From: Phycisphaerales bacterium
GTDB lineage: Bacteria > Planctomycetota > UBA1135 > UBA2386
Direction of reading: 5' to 3'
Assembly (NCBI GenBank): GCA_020247305.1
Contig: JADCJE010000008.1
Coordinates: 1-64,000 of the forward strand
DNA length: 64,000 nt
This document shows positions 42,324-50,999 of this stretch, one piece after another (within the stretch, counting starts at the first letter, position 1; every line of letters starts with the position of its first letter). The translations under genes and the position numbers were made by a program. Below the pieces are notes generated by a model. It was given only the letters and a program-made list of their open reading frames with translations, was not told where the DNA came from and made no database searches.

Positions 42324-43091
42324 TCAGGCGTCGCGCCGCTCGGGCCGCGACGCCAAGGGCGGGCCGAGGATCTCGCTGAGCACGAACGCGCGCTTGAGGT
42401 CGTCGAGTTCGTAGCGCGCGCCGCGGACTGCGCGCGCCTCTGGTGTTTGCGCCCGGCCGCCGAGTTCGCCGAGCGCGTGGTCGCCGACCCTGCCGGAGCC
42501 GACACGGGCGCGCTTGCCGATCGACTCGCCGACGTGCGGGTCGACGTGGATGTCGAGCCGGCGCCGGTTCGTCGACGGCTGCACGGGGGTCGGCGCGCGT
42601 TCCGGCGTCGCCGCGTCGCGGCGGGCGCGCAACGGCAGCGGCTCGGCGCGCTCGACGGGCTGCCGCGGGACGGCGACGGGGCGGCGCGGCGGCGCAGCCG
42701 GCGCCGGCGGCTTGGCCAGCACCGGAGGCGGCGACGCGTCCTGCCGCTCAGCGCGGTCGCCGGCGATCGGCTCGGAGCGGCCCTCGGCGGGTTCCTTCGC
42801 GCGCCGGCCCTCTTCGGTTTCGAGGCCGAGGATCCGGCGCATCTCGCGCGCCACCGCTTCGGCGTCGCGCTGCCCCATCGGCCGGGCGTCACCGACCGGC
42901 GACCGCGCCTGAGCCGGCTCGCTGCGCATCGGCTGCGGCGACGGCATCGACGTCGGCTCGGGCCGCCGCGCCGCCGCCTCGCGCGACCGCTTGGTCGCCT
43001 TGGCCACGTTGCCGACGATGCCGGCGAGCCACACGACCACGACCAGCAGCAGGACGGGGTTGCGGGCGAAGAACTCGATCAGCCGGTCCAC
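42324..43091 (-). CDS. Hypothetical protein downstream of floA, 255 aa
   Basis: One N-terminal membrane helix (NPVLLLVVVVWLAGIVGNVA) is followed by a long disordered Pro/Arg/Ala region. Short conserved-looking islands occur: DAEAVAREMRRILGLE near 75, and the C-terminal LDDLKRAFVLSEILGPPLASR. The last resembles a C-terminal tail seen in planctomycete proteins next to flotillin genes; this is recalled, not checked. GTG start 3 nt after the floA stop, so it belongs to the nfeD-floA operon and may tether to flotillin patches. No family name known. Confidence 0.65.
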   Translation of the reverse strand: MDRLIEFFARNPVLLLVVVVWLAGIVGNVAKATKRSREAAARRPEPTSMPSPQPMRSEPAQARSPVGDARPMGQRDAEAVAREMRRILGLETEEGRRAKEPAEGRSEPIAGDRAERQDASPPPVLAKPPAPAAPPRRPVAVPRQPVERAEPLPLRARRDAATPERAPTPVQPSTNRRRLDIHVDPHVGESIGKRARVGSGRVGDHALGELGGRAQTPEARAVRGARYELDDLKRAFVLSEILGPPLASRPERRDA

Positions 43092-43094
43092 GGC

Positions 43095-44153
43095 TCACTC
43101 CTGGCCCGGCATCTTCTTGCGCTGGCTCTCGGCCGAGAGGTGCGACTCCTCGCCGAGCGCGATCTGCGAGCGCATGCGGGTGTCGGCCTCGAGGTTCTTG
43201 ATGCGCTGGTAGTCGAGGATGCCCAGATGCCCGCTGCGGAACGCGTGCGCCATGGCCTGCGGCACCTCGGCCTCGGCGAGCACCAGCTTGGCGCGGTTGG
43301 CGGCGATCTCGGCGACGTTCTCCTGCTCGGCGGCGACGGCCATCGCGCGGCGGCTCTCGGCGGCGGCCTGCGCGACGCGCTTGTCCGCCTCGGCTTGGTC
43401 CGCCTGCAGGCGCGCGCCGATGTTGTCGCCGATGTCGACGTCGGCGATGTCGATCGACAGGATCTCGAACGCCGTGCCGGCGTCGAGGCCCTTGCTCAGC
43501 ACGCCCTTGCTGATGCGATCGGGGTTCTCCAGCACGTCCTTGTGCGAGTCGGCCGAACCGATCGTCGAGACGATGCCCTCGCCGACGCGAGCGATGATCG
43601 TCTCCTCGGTGGCGCCGCCGACGAGGCGCTTGATGTTGGTGCGCACCGTGACGCGCGCCTTGGCCAGGACCTGGATGCCGTTCTTCGCCATTGCCGCGAC
43701 CTTGCCCTCGGGCGGACAGTCGATGACCTTAGGCGTCACCGACGTCTGCACGGCGTCGAGCACATCGCGCCCGGCGAGGTCGATCGCCGCCGCCTGGCGG
43801 AAGTCGAGGCCGAGGTTGGCGCGGTCGGCGGCGATGAGCGCCTGCACGACGTTGAGCACGCGGCCGCCGGCGAGGTAGTGCGCCTCGAGTTCGCGCACGT
43901 TGAGCGGCAGGCCCGCCTGCGTCGCCGAGATCGCCGCGCGCACGATCACCGTCGGATTGACCTTGCGCAGCGACATGCCGACGAGCTGGAACAGCCCGAT
44001 CGGCGTGCCCGACATGTACGCCTGGATCCAGAGGTTGAGGAACTTCAGCAGGACCAGCAGGACGACGACGATGAACAGGATCAGGATGGCGAGCGCCCAT
44101 CCAAAGTCCGAGAAGGCGAACGGCGGCATCGGCAGGCTGGCGGTCATGGTCAT
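43095..44153 (-). CDS. floA: Flotillin-like protein FloA
   Basis: 352-residue SPFH-domain scaffold of membrane microdomains. A short N-terminal hydrophobic hairpin ([30 protein letters not shown]) embeds it in the inner membrane. The SPFH region has [25 protein letters not shown], then [58 protein letters not shown], highly typical of YqfA/FloA. The Ala/Glu-rich coiled coil lies near 250-330. It follows nfeD in the same operon, the usual FloA-NfeD arrangement. Confidence 0.95.
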   Translation of the reverse strand: MTMTASLPMPPFAFSDFGWALAILILFIVVVLLVLLKFLNLWIQAYMSGTPIGLFQLVGMSLRKVNPTVIVRAAISATQAGLPLNVRELEAHYLAGGRVLNVVQALIAADRANLGLDFRQAAAIDLAGRDVLDAVQTSVTPKVIDCPPEGKVAAMAKNGIQVLAKARVTVRTNIKRLVGGATEETIIARVGEGIVSTIGSADSHKDVLENPDRISKGVLSKGLDAGTAFEILSIDIADVDIGDNIGARLQADQAEADKRVAQAAAESRRAMAVAAEQENVAEIAANRAKLVLAEAEVPQAMAHAFRSGHLGILDYQRIKNLEADTRMRSQIALGEESHLSAESQRKKMPGQE

Positions 44154-44190
44154 GTTCAGGGTCTCGATCTGGGGGTTGTTCGTTGCGGGC

Positions 44191-46227
44191 TCAGGGCTTG
44201 CGGGCGACGACGACGCGGTTGCCCGTGACGTCGAGCACGACGACCGGGCAACCGACGTCGAGCATCTCGCCGCGGGTGACCACGTCGACGCGCACGCCGT
44301 CGAAGCGGGCGAAGCCGGCGGGGCGCAGCGGCGACACCGTGTCGCCCGCCTTCCCGACCAGCGCGCGCAGGGCCGGGTCCTCCGCCGTCGCGGCGGCCTG
44401 CGGGCCGCTGAGGATCATCGCCTTGCCAAATCGCGTCTTCGGCAGCAGCTTGAAGGCGAACGACAACACGGCCGGCGACGCCACGGCCTCGACGGCGACG
44501 ATGGTGACGCCGAAGGCAACGGACTGCTGGAAGGCGACGAAGATCGCCGACAGCAGCGCGATCGCGGCGGCCGTGGCGATGACGCCGAAGGACACGAAGA
44601 CGACCTCGGCGACGAGCAGCAGCAGGCCGGTGACGCAGAGCAGCAGCACGAGGCCGACGCTGCCGCGTTCGCCGGCACGGTCGGCCGGCGGCGCATGGGC
44701 TTCGGCGGCGACGACGATCCGCGCGCCCTGCACGTAGAGCACGCGCACCGGCGTGCCCGCCTCGACGAAGGCGCCTTCGGTGACGACGTCGAGGCGCTCG
44801 CCGTCGATCGCCATGGCGCCGGTCGGACGCAGCACGGTGGCGGCGACGCCGACGCGTCCGACGTACGCCGTCAGACCGCCGTCGCCGACGCCGAGGCCGC
44901 TGCCCGCGCTCGCCAGCGCCGATGCCGGCGCCGGCGGCGCCAGGAACACGCGGTTGAACCACGGCACCTTCGGCAGCACGCGCCACAGCACCGCGCCCAA
45001 CGCCATGGTGGCCGCGAGCAACAGCGTCAGGCCGCCGAGGTTGGCGAGCAGGAGCGCTTCCTCGGCCTCGGTGCGCGGCAGCACGAACGACTGGCGGCTG
45101 AGCACGAGCGCCAGCGCGAGGCACAGGAAGCCGACCGCACCGAACACCACCGTGCCGGGCAGCAGGAACACCTCGACGGCGATCGCGACGATGCCGAGGA
45201 AGAAGACGACGATCTCGGCGACGTCGGCGAGGCCGACGAGGTAGCCGTGGAACATCGCGAGCAGCAGGAACGCCGCGCCGAGCAGCCCGGGCAGGCCGAC
45301 GCCGGGCGTCTTGACCTCGACGATCAACAGCAGGAAGCCGGCGACCAGCAGGAACGGCTGCAGCAGTTCGAGCCAGCCGACCATGTCCTCGACCCACGAG
45401 CCGGCGAGCTCGGCCAGCGCAGCGCGATCGAACGCGAGCACCTCGGCGAGCTGGTCGAAGGACTGCAGCGTGCCCTGTGACAGGCCGAACTCCTCGGCCT
45501 CGGCGGCGCTGAGCACGAGCGGCCGCGTCAGCGCGCGTTCGCCCAGCAGCTTGCCGCCCGCCGCCTGCAGCGGCGCGATCTCGCTGCGTTCGAGCACCTG
45601 CTGGCGCTCGACGCCGCCCAGGCGCACGGTCGCGGCGACGAGCTGCATGCGCGGGTCGGCCATCGCCAGCGCCAGCTTCTCGGCGTCGGGGCGCAGCTTC
45701 GGATCGCGCGCCTGCAGCCGCATCGCCATCGCCGCGCGCGCCGCGGCGAAGCGGGCCTCGGTGGCGGCGTCCGGCGCGCCGCTCAGCAGTTCGCCGAGGT
45801 CCTGCTCGGGCTTCTCGACCTCGCCCCAGTCGGCGCGCGGCAGGCAGTAGATGCGGTCGCAGCACAGCGCGAGCGCGGCCGCGCCATGCACGACGCGGCC
45901 CGACAGCACCGCCACCGTGGGCACGGTGGTCTTCTGCACGTGGTCGAGCAGGCTCTGCACGTCGCTCACCGACTCGCCTTGGCTGCCGGCGTCGTCGAGT
46001 CGGAAGACGACGAACGAACTGTCGGCGGCATCGGCGGCGCGCAACAGCCGGTGGCACCGCGCCAGCTCGGTCGTGCCGAGCTTGCCGCGGATGGTGATCG
46101 ACAGCACGCGCGGCCCTGCGGCCTGCTGGCTGCCCGGCCCAGCCGCGCCCTGGGCAGGCAGTGCGGCACAGAGGGCGACCAGCGCGAGCGCGAACCACGA
46201 CGCCAGGCGGCGGAACGGCGAGATCAC
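44191..46227 (-). CDS. nfeD: NfeD family protein with two C-terminal OB-like domains
   Basis: 678-residue long-form NfeD. A signal peptide (about 1-25) is followed by a ClpP-like domain with [24 protein letters not shown] and [26 protein letters not shown], then an eight-helix membrane region in two blocks. Two short NfeD OB-like domains occur, one after each helix block: [36 protein letters not shown] and [36 protein letters not shown]. The repeat suggests internal duplication of helices plus OB domain. The usual catalytic Ser-Lys pair of long NfeDs is not obvious. GTG 46227 is chosen because TACACC ends 7 nt before it. Confidence 0.88.
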   Translation of the reverse strand: MISPFRRLASWFALALVALCAALPAQGAAGPGSQQAAGPRVLSITIRGKLGTTELARCHRLLRAADAADSSFVVFRLDDAGSQGESVSDVQSLLDHVQKTTVPTVAVLSGRVVHGAAALALCCDRIYCLPRADWGEVEKPEQDLGELLSGAPDAATEARFAAARAAMAMRLQARDPKLRPDAEKLALAMADPRMQLVAATVRLGGVERQQVLERSEIAPLQAAGGKLLGERALTRPLVLSAAEAEEFGLSQGTLQSFDQLAEVLAFDRAALAELAGSWVEDMVGWLELLQPFLLVAGFLLLIVEVKTPGVGLPGLLGAAFLLLAMFHGYLVGLADVAEIVVFFLGIVAIAVEVFLLPGTVVFGAVGFLCLALALVLSRQSFVLPRTEAEEALLLANLGGLTLLLAATMALGAVLWRVLPKVPWFNRVFLAPPAPASALASAGSGLGVGDGGLTAYVGRVGVAATVLRPTGAMAIDGERLDVVTEGAFVEAGTPVRVLYVQGARIVVAAEAHAPPADRAGERGSVGLVLLLCVTGLLLLVAEVVFVSFGVIATAAAIALLSAIFVAFQQSVAFGVTIVAVEAVASPAVLSFAFKLLPKTRFGKAMILSGPQAAATAEDPALRALVGKAGDTVSPLRPAGFARFDGVRVDVVTRGEMLDVGCPVVVLDVTGNRVVVARKP

Positions 46228-46234
46228 GGGCAAA

Positions 46235-46240
46235 GGTGTA
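46235..46240 (-). promoter_or_regulatory. -10 element TACACC, leaderless-type
   Basis: TACACC on the minus strand, 7 nt before the GTG at 46227. It would lie inside the longer frame that begins at 46263, so it favours the shorter start. Confidence 0.45.
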
Positions 46241-46311
46241 GCAAAGTGTCCCGGGCGGCGCACGACCTGTCGGCCGCCTCCCGCCGCTTGCGCGCCCCGC
46301 CGCGCCCGCCG

Positions 46312-48156
46312 TCAGCGCGCCGCCGCCAGCGCGTCGAGGGCCAGCAGCGCCATCGCGGTGCCGTAGCAGCGGCCGAGTTCGTGGCTGTCGACGAAGGCGC
46401 CGTCGAACTCCGGCAGGTCGAGCACCAGCGCGCGCATCTGCCGCTGCAGCGGCAAGCGTGCCGCCGCGTCGTCCACACGGGCCGCGGCCTCGGCGCGCGC
46501 CAGCAGGTCGAACCAGAAGAAGAAGCCGCCGTAGCCGTGGCGGTCGGCGTGGTCGTCGTACTTGCGCACCGCGGCGAGCAGGCCGTGGTGGCGCTGACCG
46601 GCCTCCACCGCGGCGCGCAGCTTGTCCTGGTCGCTGGCGCCGAACAGGTACAGCCCGAGTTCGCACAGCGGCATGCGCCCCGCCGCCGACTCGATCGAGG
46701 CCCGCGGCTTGCCCTTCGCGGTGTGCCCGTACGTGAAGGCGCCGGCGTCGGTGCGGTTCATCGCCAGCGCGCGCAGTCCCCTGTCGACGTTGTCCTGCGG
46801 CACCTCGATGCCCGCCTGCCTGGCGAAGTGCAGCGCCTGCAGCGCGGTCGCGATCGCGAACGGATTGCCGTACTCGTGGAACCACACGCCGGTCTCCGGC
46901 TGCAGCGCCACCAGCGCGGCGACCCCGCGCTGCAGCGCCGGCCGCACGGCCTCGGCGTCGCCGCCGCGCGCGCGCGTCCACGCGGCGAGGAAGCGCAGCG
47001 CGTAGGCGCGCGCCCACAGGATCTCGTCGCGGTCGGAGACCGCCGCCATGCGGTCGGCCTCGACGTTGGCGCGCATGCGCTGCAACGTCGCCTCGGCGCG
47101 CGCCGCCAGCGCCGCCGGCAGCGGGAACGGCGCCTCCTTGCGCGTCGCCAGCAGCAGCGCCTCGCCGGCGAGGCAGGTCACCGCCGCGTGCACGTTGGGC
47201 AGGCCGTCCGTGCCGCCGAAGTCGTAGATGCTGTCGCGCAGCACGCCGTCGCCGCCGTCCATGGCGACGAGGAAGGCGACGCCGCGGCGCCACAGCTCCG
47301 CCTCGTCGTAGACGCCGGGCAGCCGCGTGCCGTCGACCGGGTCAGCGGCGAGCGCGTTCGGCGGCAGCGGCAGGTAGTCCTCGAAGCCGCGGCGGAACGG
47401 GCCATGGCCCTCGACCTCCAGCGCCGCCTTCCACGCCAGCGGTTGGTCGGGCAGCGCCTTGCCGAGGTCCGTCCAGCGCTGCAGTGCGAGCGTGCGCTGG
47501 CCGCTGCGCAGCAGGGCCGCGCCGACCAGCCAGTGCGCCTCGGCAGCGACCGCGGGCGCCGGATCGGCGGCGAGCACGGCCTCGGCGCGCGCCTGCGCGG
47601 CGGGGCGGTCGCCGTCGCGATAGGCCGCCCACGCCTCGCGCAGCGCCGGGTGGCACGGGAAGCCGTCGGCGGGCGCTTTCGCCACGCGGCGCAGCGGCGC
47701 TTCGAACCACTCCGGGTGCAGCGTGGTCAACTGATCGACCCGCAGCAGCGTGTTGCCGTCGCCGTCGAGCACGAGGTAGCCCGGTTCGAGGAACTGGTTG
47801 CGCACGAGGCCGCGCTGCTTGGCGGCGTCGCCCTTCGCGGGCTCGGCGACGGGCACGAAGTGCGCCGTCAACAGGTCGATCGTGCTCGGCCACGAGAACG
47901 GCCCGCCGCGCAGGTAGCGGTCGATCTCCGGCTTGCGATCCATCGGCGACGGCTGCACCGCGGGCACGTACCAGAACACCGGCTTGCCGGACTGCTTGGC
48001 CTCGGCGAGCGCGGCGGCGAGATCCTTGCGCCACGGCACCGCGTCGCCGGCGCGAGCGGCGAGGTCGCCGGGGGCGGGGCGCACCTTCTTGGTCGAGTTC
48101 TGGGCCGGGAGGAACGGGAGCAGCCCGAGGACGCAGAGCCACGTGGCGAAGCGCAT
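46312..48156 (-). CDS. Exported protein with thioredoxin-like N-terminus and alpha/alpha-toroid, 614 aa
   Basis: Signal peptide 1-18. Residues 40-130 resemble a thioredoxin-like (DUF255/thioredoxin_7) domain (KDLAAALAEAKQSGKPVFWYVP, GYLVLDGDGNTLLRVD). The CxxC position is taken by VQPSP, so no redox role is expected. Residues 160-230 look like TPR helices (AALLRSGQRTLALQRWTDLGKALPD). The remaining 350 residues repeat a helix-turn-helix pattern with Trp/Tyr/Gly motifs (LWARAYALRFLAAWTRARG, GYGGFFFWFDLLARAEAAAR), like a terpenoid-cyclase or squalene-hopene-like toroid. No catalytic motif recognised. ATG 48156 follows CATACT by 6 nt. Confidence 0.7.
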   Translation of the reverse strand: MRFATWLCVLGLLPFLPAQNSTKKVRPAPGDLAARAGDAVPWRKDLAAALAEAKQSGKPVFWYVPAVQPSPMDRKPEIDRYLRGGPFSWPSTIDLLTAHFVPVAEPAKGDAAKQRGLVRNQFLEPGYLVLDGDGNTLLRVDQLTTLHPEWFEAPLRRVAKAPADGFPCHPALREAWAAYRDGDRPAAQARAEAVLAADPAPAVAAEAHWLVGAALLRSGQRTLALQRWTDLGKALPDQPLAWKAALEVEGHGPFRRGFEDYLPLPPNALAADPVDGTRLPGVYDEAELWRRGVAFLVAMDGGDGVLRDSIYDFGGTDGLPNVHAAVTCLAGEALLLATRKEAPFPLPAALAARAEATLQRMRANVEADRMAAVSDRDEILWARAYALRFLAAWTRARGGDAEAVRPALQRGVAALVALQPETGVWFHEYGNPFAIATALQALHFARQAGIEVPQDNVDRGLRALAMNRTDAGAFTYGHTAKGKPRASIESAAGRMPLCELGLYLFGASDQDKLRAAVEAGQRHHGLLAAVRKYDDHADRHGYGGFFFWFDLLARAEAAARVDDAAARLPLQRQMRALVLDLPEFDGAFVDSHELGRCYGTAMALLALDALAAAR

Positions 48157-48162
48157 CGGCGG

Positions 48163-48168
48163 AGTATG
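48163..48168 (-). promoter_or_regulatory. -10 element CATACT, leaderless-type
   Basis: CATACT on the minus strand, 6 nt before the ATG at 48156. Divergent from the S46 peptidase promoter. Confidence 0.4.
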
Positions 48169-48271
48169 CCCAATCGCGGACGGGCACGGAGGCCGACACC
48201 GCGGATTCGCGCGCGTTGGCGGGCGCACGGCGACCTGCGAGCGGCGGCGCCGCGGCGCAGCCATGCCCTGT

Positions 48272-48300
48272 TTGGATGTTGCGCGGGCCGTGCGTAGCCT
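48272..48300 (+). promoter_or_regulatory. Promoter: TTGGAT - 17 nt - TAGCCT, leaderless-type
   Basis: TTGGAT (48272-48277) and TAGCCT (48295-48300) are 17 nt apart. The -10 ends 7 nt before the ATG at 48308. It is one of two promoters here with both hexamers well placed. Confidence 0.65.
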
Positions 48301-48307
48301 GCCGCCC

Positions 48308-50413
48308 ATGCTCTTCCGTCCCGTCCTGCTCCTCCTCGCCGCCGTCACGTTGCTGCCCGACGAGGGCCAGTGGCTGCCGACCCAGGTCCGCGCCATGGAT
48401 TGGGCTGCGCTGCAGAAGCGCGGCATGGTCCTGACCAAGGACCAGTTCTGGCACCCAGAGAACGGCGGCACGCTGTCGGCGACCGTGCAGATCAACGGCT
48501 GCACGGCCTCGTTCGTCAGCAAGGACGGCCTGCTGCTCACCAACCACCACTGCGGCTTCGGCGCGGTCAGCGAACTCAGCACGCCCGAGGACAACCTGCT
48601 GCGCGACGGCTTCGCGGCCAAGGACCGCGGCAGTGAACGGCCGGCGCCGGGCATGGTCGCAGCGGTGCTCAAGCGCATCGAGGACGTGACCGCCGTGGTG
48701 CACGCCGAGCAGCAGAAGGCGAAGAGCGACCTCGAGCGCTTCGAGGTCACGCAGCGCACGCTGCAGAAGCTGGTCGCCGAGGGCGAGAAGCGCGAGGCGA
48801 ACACCAAGTGCTCGGTGGCCTCGTTCCTCGAGGGCAAGGAGTACCACCTCTACTACCGCACGCAGATCCGCGACGTGCGGCTCGTCTACGCGCCGCCGCG
48901 CGCCATCGGCGAGTTCGGCGGCGAGGTCGACAACTGGGAGTGGCCGCGCCACACCGGCGACTTCATGTTCTTCCGCGCCTACGTGGCGCCGGACGGCGCG
49001 GTGCGCGACCACCACCCGGAGAACGTCCCCTACCAGGCCCAGCACTTCCTGCCGGTGTCGACCGACGGCGTGCAGCAGGGCGACCTCGCGATCATCATGG
49101 GCTATCCGGGCCGCACGCAGCGCTACAAGACGAGCCGCGGCGTGATGACGCAGCAGGGCTACGTCTACCCGCGCCGGCTCGACGTGCTGACGCGCGCGAT
49201 CGCCGTGCTGGAAGCCGCCGGCCGCACCGACGAACGGCTCGGCCTCGCCGTCGCCGACCGCGTCAAGTCGCTGGCGAACGTGCAGAAGAACGCCTCCGGC
49301 ATGATCTTCGGCTTGCGCAACAACGGCACCGCCGCGCGCAAGCTGCGCGAAGAGGAGGAGTTCACCGCCTTCGTGAAGGCCGCGGGCAAGGCCGAGTGGA
49401 ACGGCGTGCTCGCCGAGATGCTGGCGATCGACGAGGCCGAAGCCGCGGTGATCGAGAAGGAGACGACGATGGCGTTCCTCGGCCTGCTCGGCGAGGACGT
49501 GCCGCTGCTCGGCGCCATGATCGAGGCCTGCGGCAGCGCGCTGGCGAGCCCGATCGGCAAGGCGCCGAGCCGCGTCGTGCAGGTCCTCGGCAGCGACGAA
49601 CTGACCGCGCATTGGGAGACGATCCAGCAGCCGCTGCTGCGCATCCTCGCCGGCGAGGTCGGCGGCCTGTCCGCCGCGCAGCGCATCGCCGGCACGGACT
49701 TCCTGGCCGACGGCGAGAAGGCCGTCGAGGCGATGCTCGCCGCCACGACGATGCGCGACGCCGCCGCCCGCAAGGCGCTGTTCGCCGCCGGCAAGGATGC
49801 GATCACCGCGAGCGCGGACCCGATGGTGCAACTCGCGCGCGCGCTCGCCGGCGAGCGCGTGGCCACCGTCCAGCGGCAGCGCGAGCGCTTCGGCAAGCTG
49901 CTCGACGTCGGCCGCCGCTGGATCCAGGCGCAGGAGTCGTTCCGCGGCCAGTCGTTCTATCCCGACGCCAACAGCACGCTGCGCGTGTCGATCGCCGAGG
50001 TCGCGGGCTACTCGCCGCGCGAGGCGGTGACGTACGCGCCCCACACCACGGTCGCCGGCCTGCTGCAGAAGGAGACCGGCAAGGAGCCGTTCGCCAACCC
50101 CAAGGCGCTGCTGGCGGCGGCGGCGACGCGGCAGCAGTCGCGCTGGTTCGACAAGCGGCTCGGCGACGTGCCGGTCTGCTTCCTGACCAACGGCGACACC
50201 ACCGGCGGCAACTCCGGTTCGCCGGTCGTCGACGGCAAGGGCCGTCTCATCGGCCTCAACTTCGACCGGGTCTTCGAGAACGTCGCCGGCGACTTCGGCT
50301 GGAGCAGGGAGCGCTCGCGCAACGTCGTCTGCGACGTGCGCTACGTGCTCTGGGTCGTCGAGTCGGTCATGCCGAGCCCGGCGCTGCTCGGCGAGTTGCT
50401 GACGACGAAGTGA
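48308..50413 (+). CDS. S46 family dipeptidyl-peptidase (DPP11-like)
   Basis: 701-residue exported serine peptidase of family S46, which removes dipeptides from N-termini. Signal peptide about 1-18. The chymotrypsin-fold triad is visible: His81 in LLLTNHHCGFG, Asp in GGEVDNWEWPRHTGDF, and Ser636 in TTGGNSGSPVV. Arg654 (GLNFDRVFEN) lies 18 residues after the Ser. In P. gingivalis DPP11 the specificity Arg673 is likewise 18 after Ser655, whereas DPP7 has Gly. This suggests preference for Asp or Glu at P1 (inference). The usual two-domain length is conserved. It is stand-alone, next to but not in an operon with other exported peptidases in the window. Confidence 0.93.
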   Translation: MLFRPVLLLLAAVTLLPDEGQWLPTQVRAMDWAALQKRGMVLTKDQFWHPENGGTLSATVQINGCTASFVSKDGLLLTNHHCGFGAVSELSTPEDNLLRDGFAAKDRGSERPAPGMVAAVLKRIEDVTAVVHAEQQKAKSDLERFEVTQRTLQKLVAEGEKREANTKCSVASFLEGKEYHLYYRTQIRDVRLVYAPPRAIGEFGGEVDNWEWPRHTGDFMFFRAYVAPDGAVRDHHPENVPYQAQHFLPVSTDGVQQGDLAIIMGYPGRTQRYKTSRGVMTQQGYVYPRRLDVLTRAIAVLEAAGRTDERLGLAVADRVKSLANVQKNASGMIFGLRNNGTAARKLREEEEFTAFVKAAGKAEWNGVLAEMLAIDEAEAAVIEKETTMAFLGLLGEDVPLLGAMIEACGSALASPIGKAPSRVVQVLGSDELTAHWETIQQPLLRILAGEVGGLSAAQRIAGTDFLADGEKAVEAMLAATTMRDAAARKALFAAGKDAITASADPMVQLARALAGERVATVQRQRERFGKLLDVGRRWIQAQESFRGQSFYPDANSTLRVSIAEVAGYSPREAVTYAPHTTVAGLLQKETGKEPFANPKALLAAAATRQQSRWFDKRLGDVPVCFLTNGDTTGGNSGSPVVDGKGRLIGLNFDRVFENVAGDFGWSRERSRNVVCDVRYVLWVVESVMPSPALLGELLTTK

Positions 50414-50429
50414 ACGCCGCCGACCGGCG

Positions 50430-50999
50430 TCAGCGCGCGGACGCCGCGGCGGCGTGCGCGCGCTCGACCGCCGGGTCGTAGACGACGACGTCGCGCAGTT
50501 CGCGGAAACGGCCGTCAAGGTCCATGCCGAAGCCGATGACGAACTCGTCGGGGATCTCGAAGCCGAGGAAGTCGACGTCGACCGGCACCACGCGCCGCGA
50601 CGGCTTGCTGAGCAGCGAGGCGACGCGGCAGCTGCGCGCGCCGCCGGCCAGGAAATGGCGCTTGAGCGCGTCGATCGTGCGGCCGGTGTCGACGATGTCC
50701 TCCAGCAGCAGCACGTCGCGGCCGCGCACCGGCAGGTCGGCGCCGAGCAGGATCTTCACCGCGCCGGTGCTGGCCGTGCCGGCGTACGACGAGGCGCGCA
50801 CCTCGTGCACGGGCAGCGGCGTCGGCAGGTGCTGCTGCAGCAGGCGCGCGAACGGCCGCGCGCCCTCGATGACGGCGACCAGCAGCGGCGGCTCGCTGCC
50901 CATCGCCTCGGCGACGGCGCGGGCGAGTTCGCGGGCACGGCGCACGATCAGGTCGTGCGGGAAGAGGACGCGGAAGGGCGGCGAGTCGGGCTGGGTCAC
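50430..50999 (-). CDS. hpt: Hypoxanthine (guanine) phosphoribosyltransferase
   Basis: 189-residue type I phosphoribosyltransferase that salvages hypoxanthine and perhaps guanine with PRPP. The PRPP loop VLLLEDIVDTGRTIDAL is near residue 110. The flexible-loop region is HEVRASSYAGTASTGAVKI (the SSYxxxTxSTG pattern), and the purine-contact end is FLGFEIPDEFVIGFGMDLDGRFREL. GTG 50999 overlaps the stop of the upstream metallo-hydrolase gene by 4 nt, so it appears to be translated from that mRNA. Length and motifs are standard. Confidence 0.94.
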   Translation of the reverse strand: MTQPDSPPFRVLFPHDLIVRRARELARAVAEAMGSEPPLLVAVIEGARPFARLLQQHLPTPLPVHEVRASSYAGTASTGAVKILLGADLPVRGRDVLLLEDIVDTGRTIDALKRHFLAGGARSCRVASLLSKPSRRVVPVDVDFLGFEIPDEFVIGFGMDLDGRFRELRDVVVYDPAVERAHAAAASAR

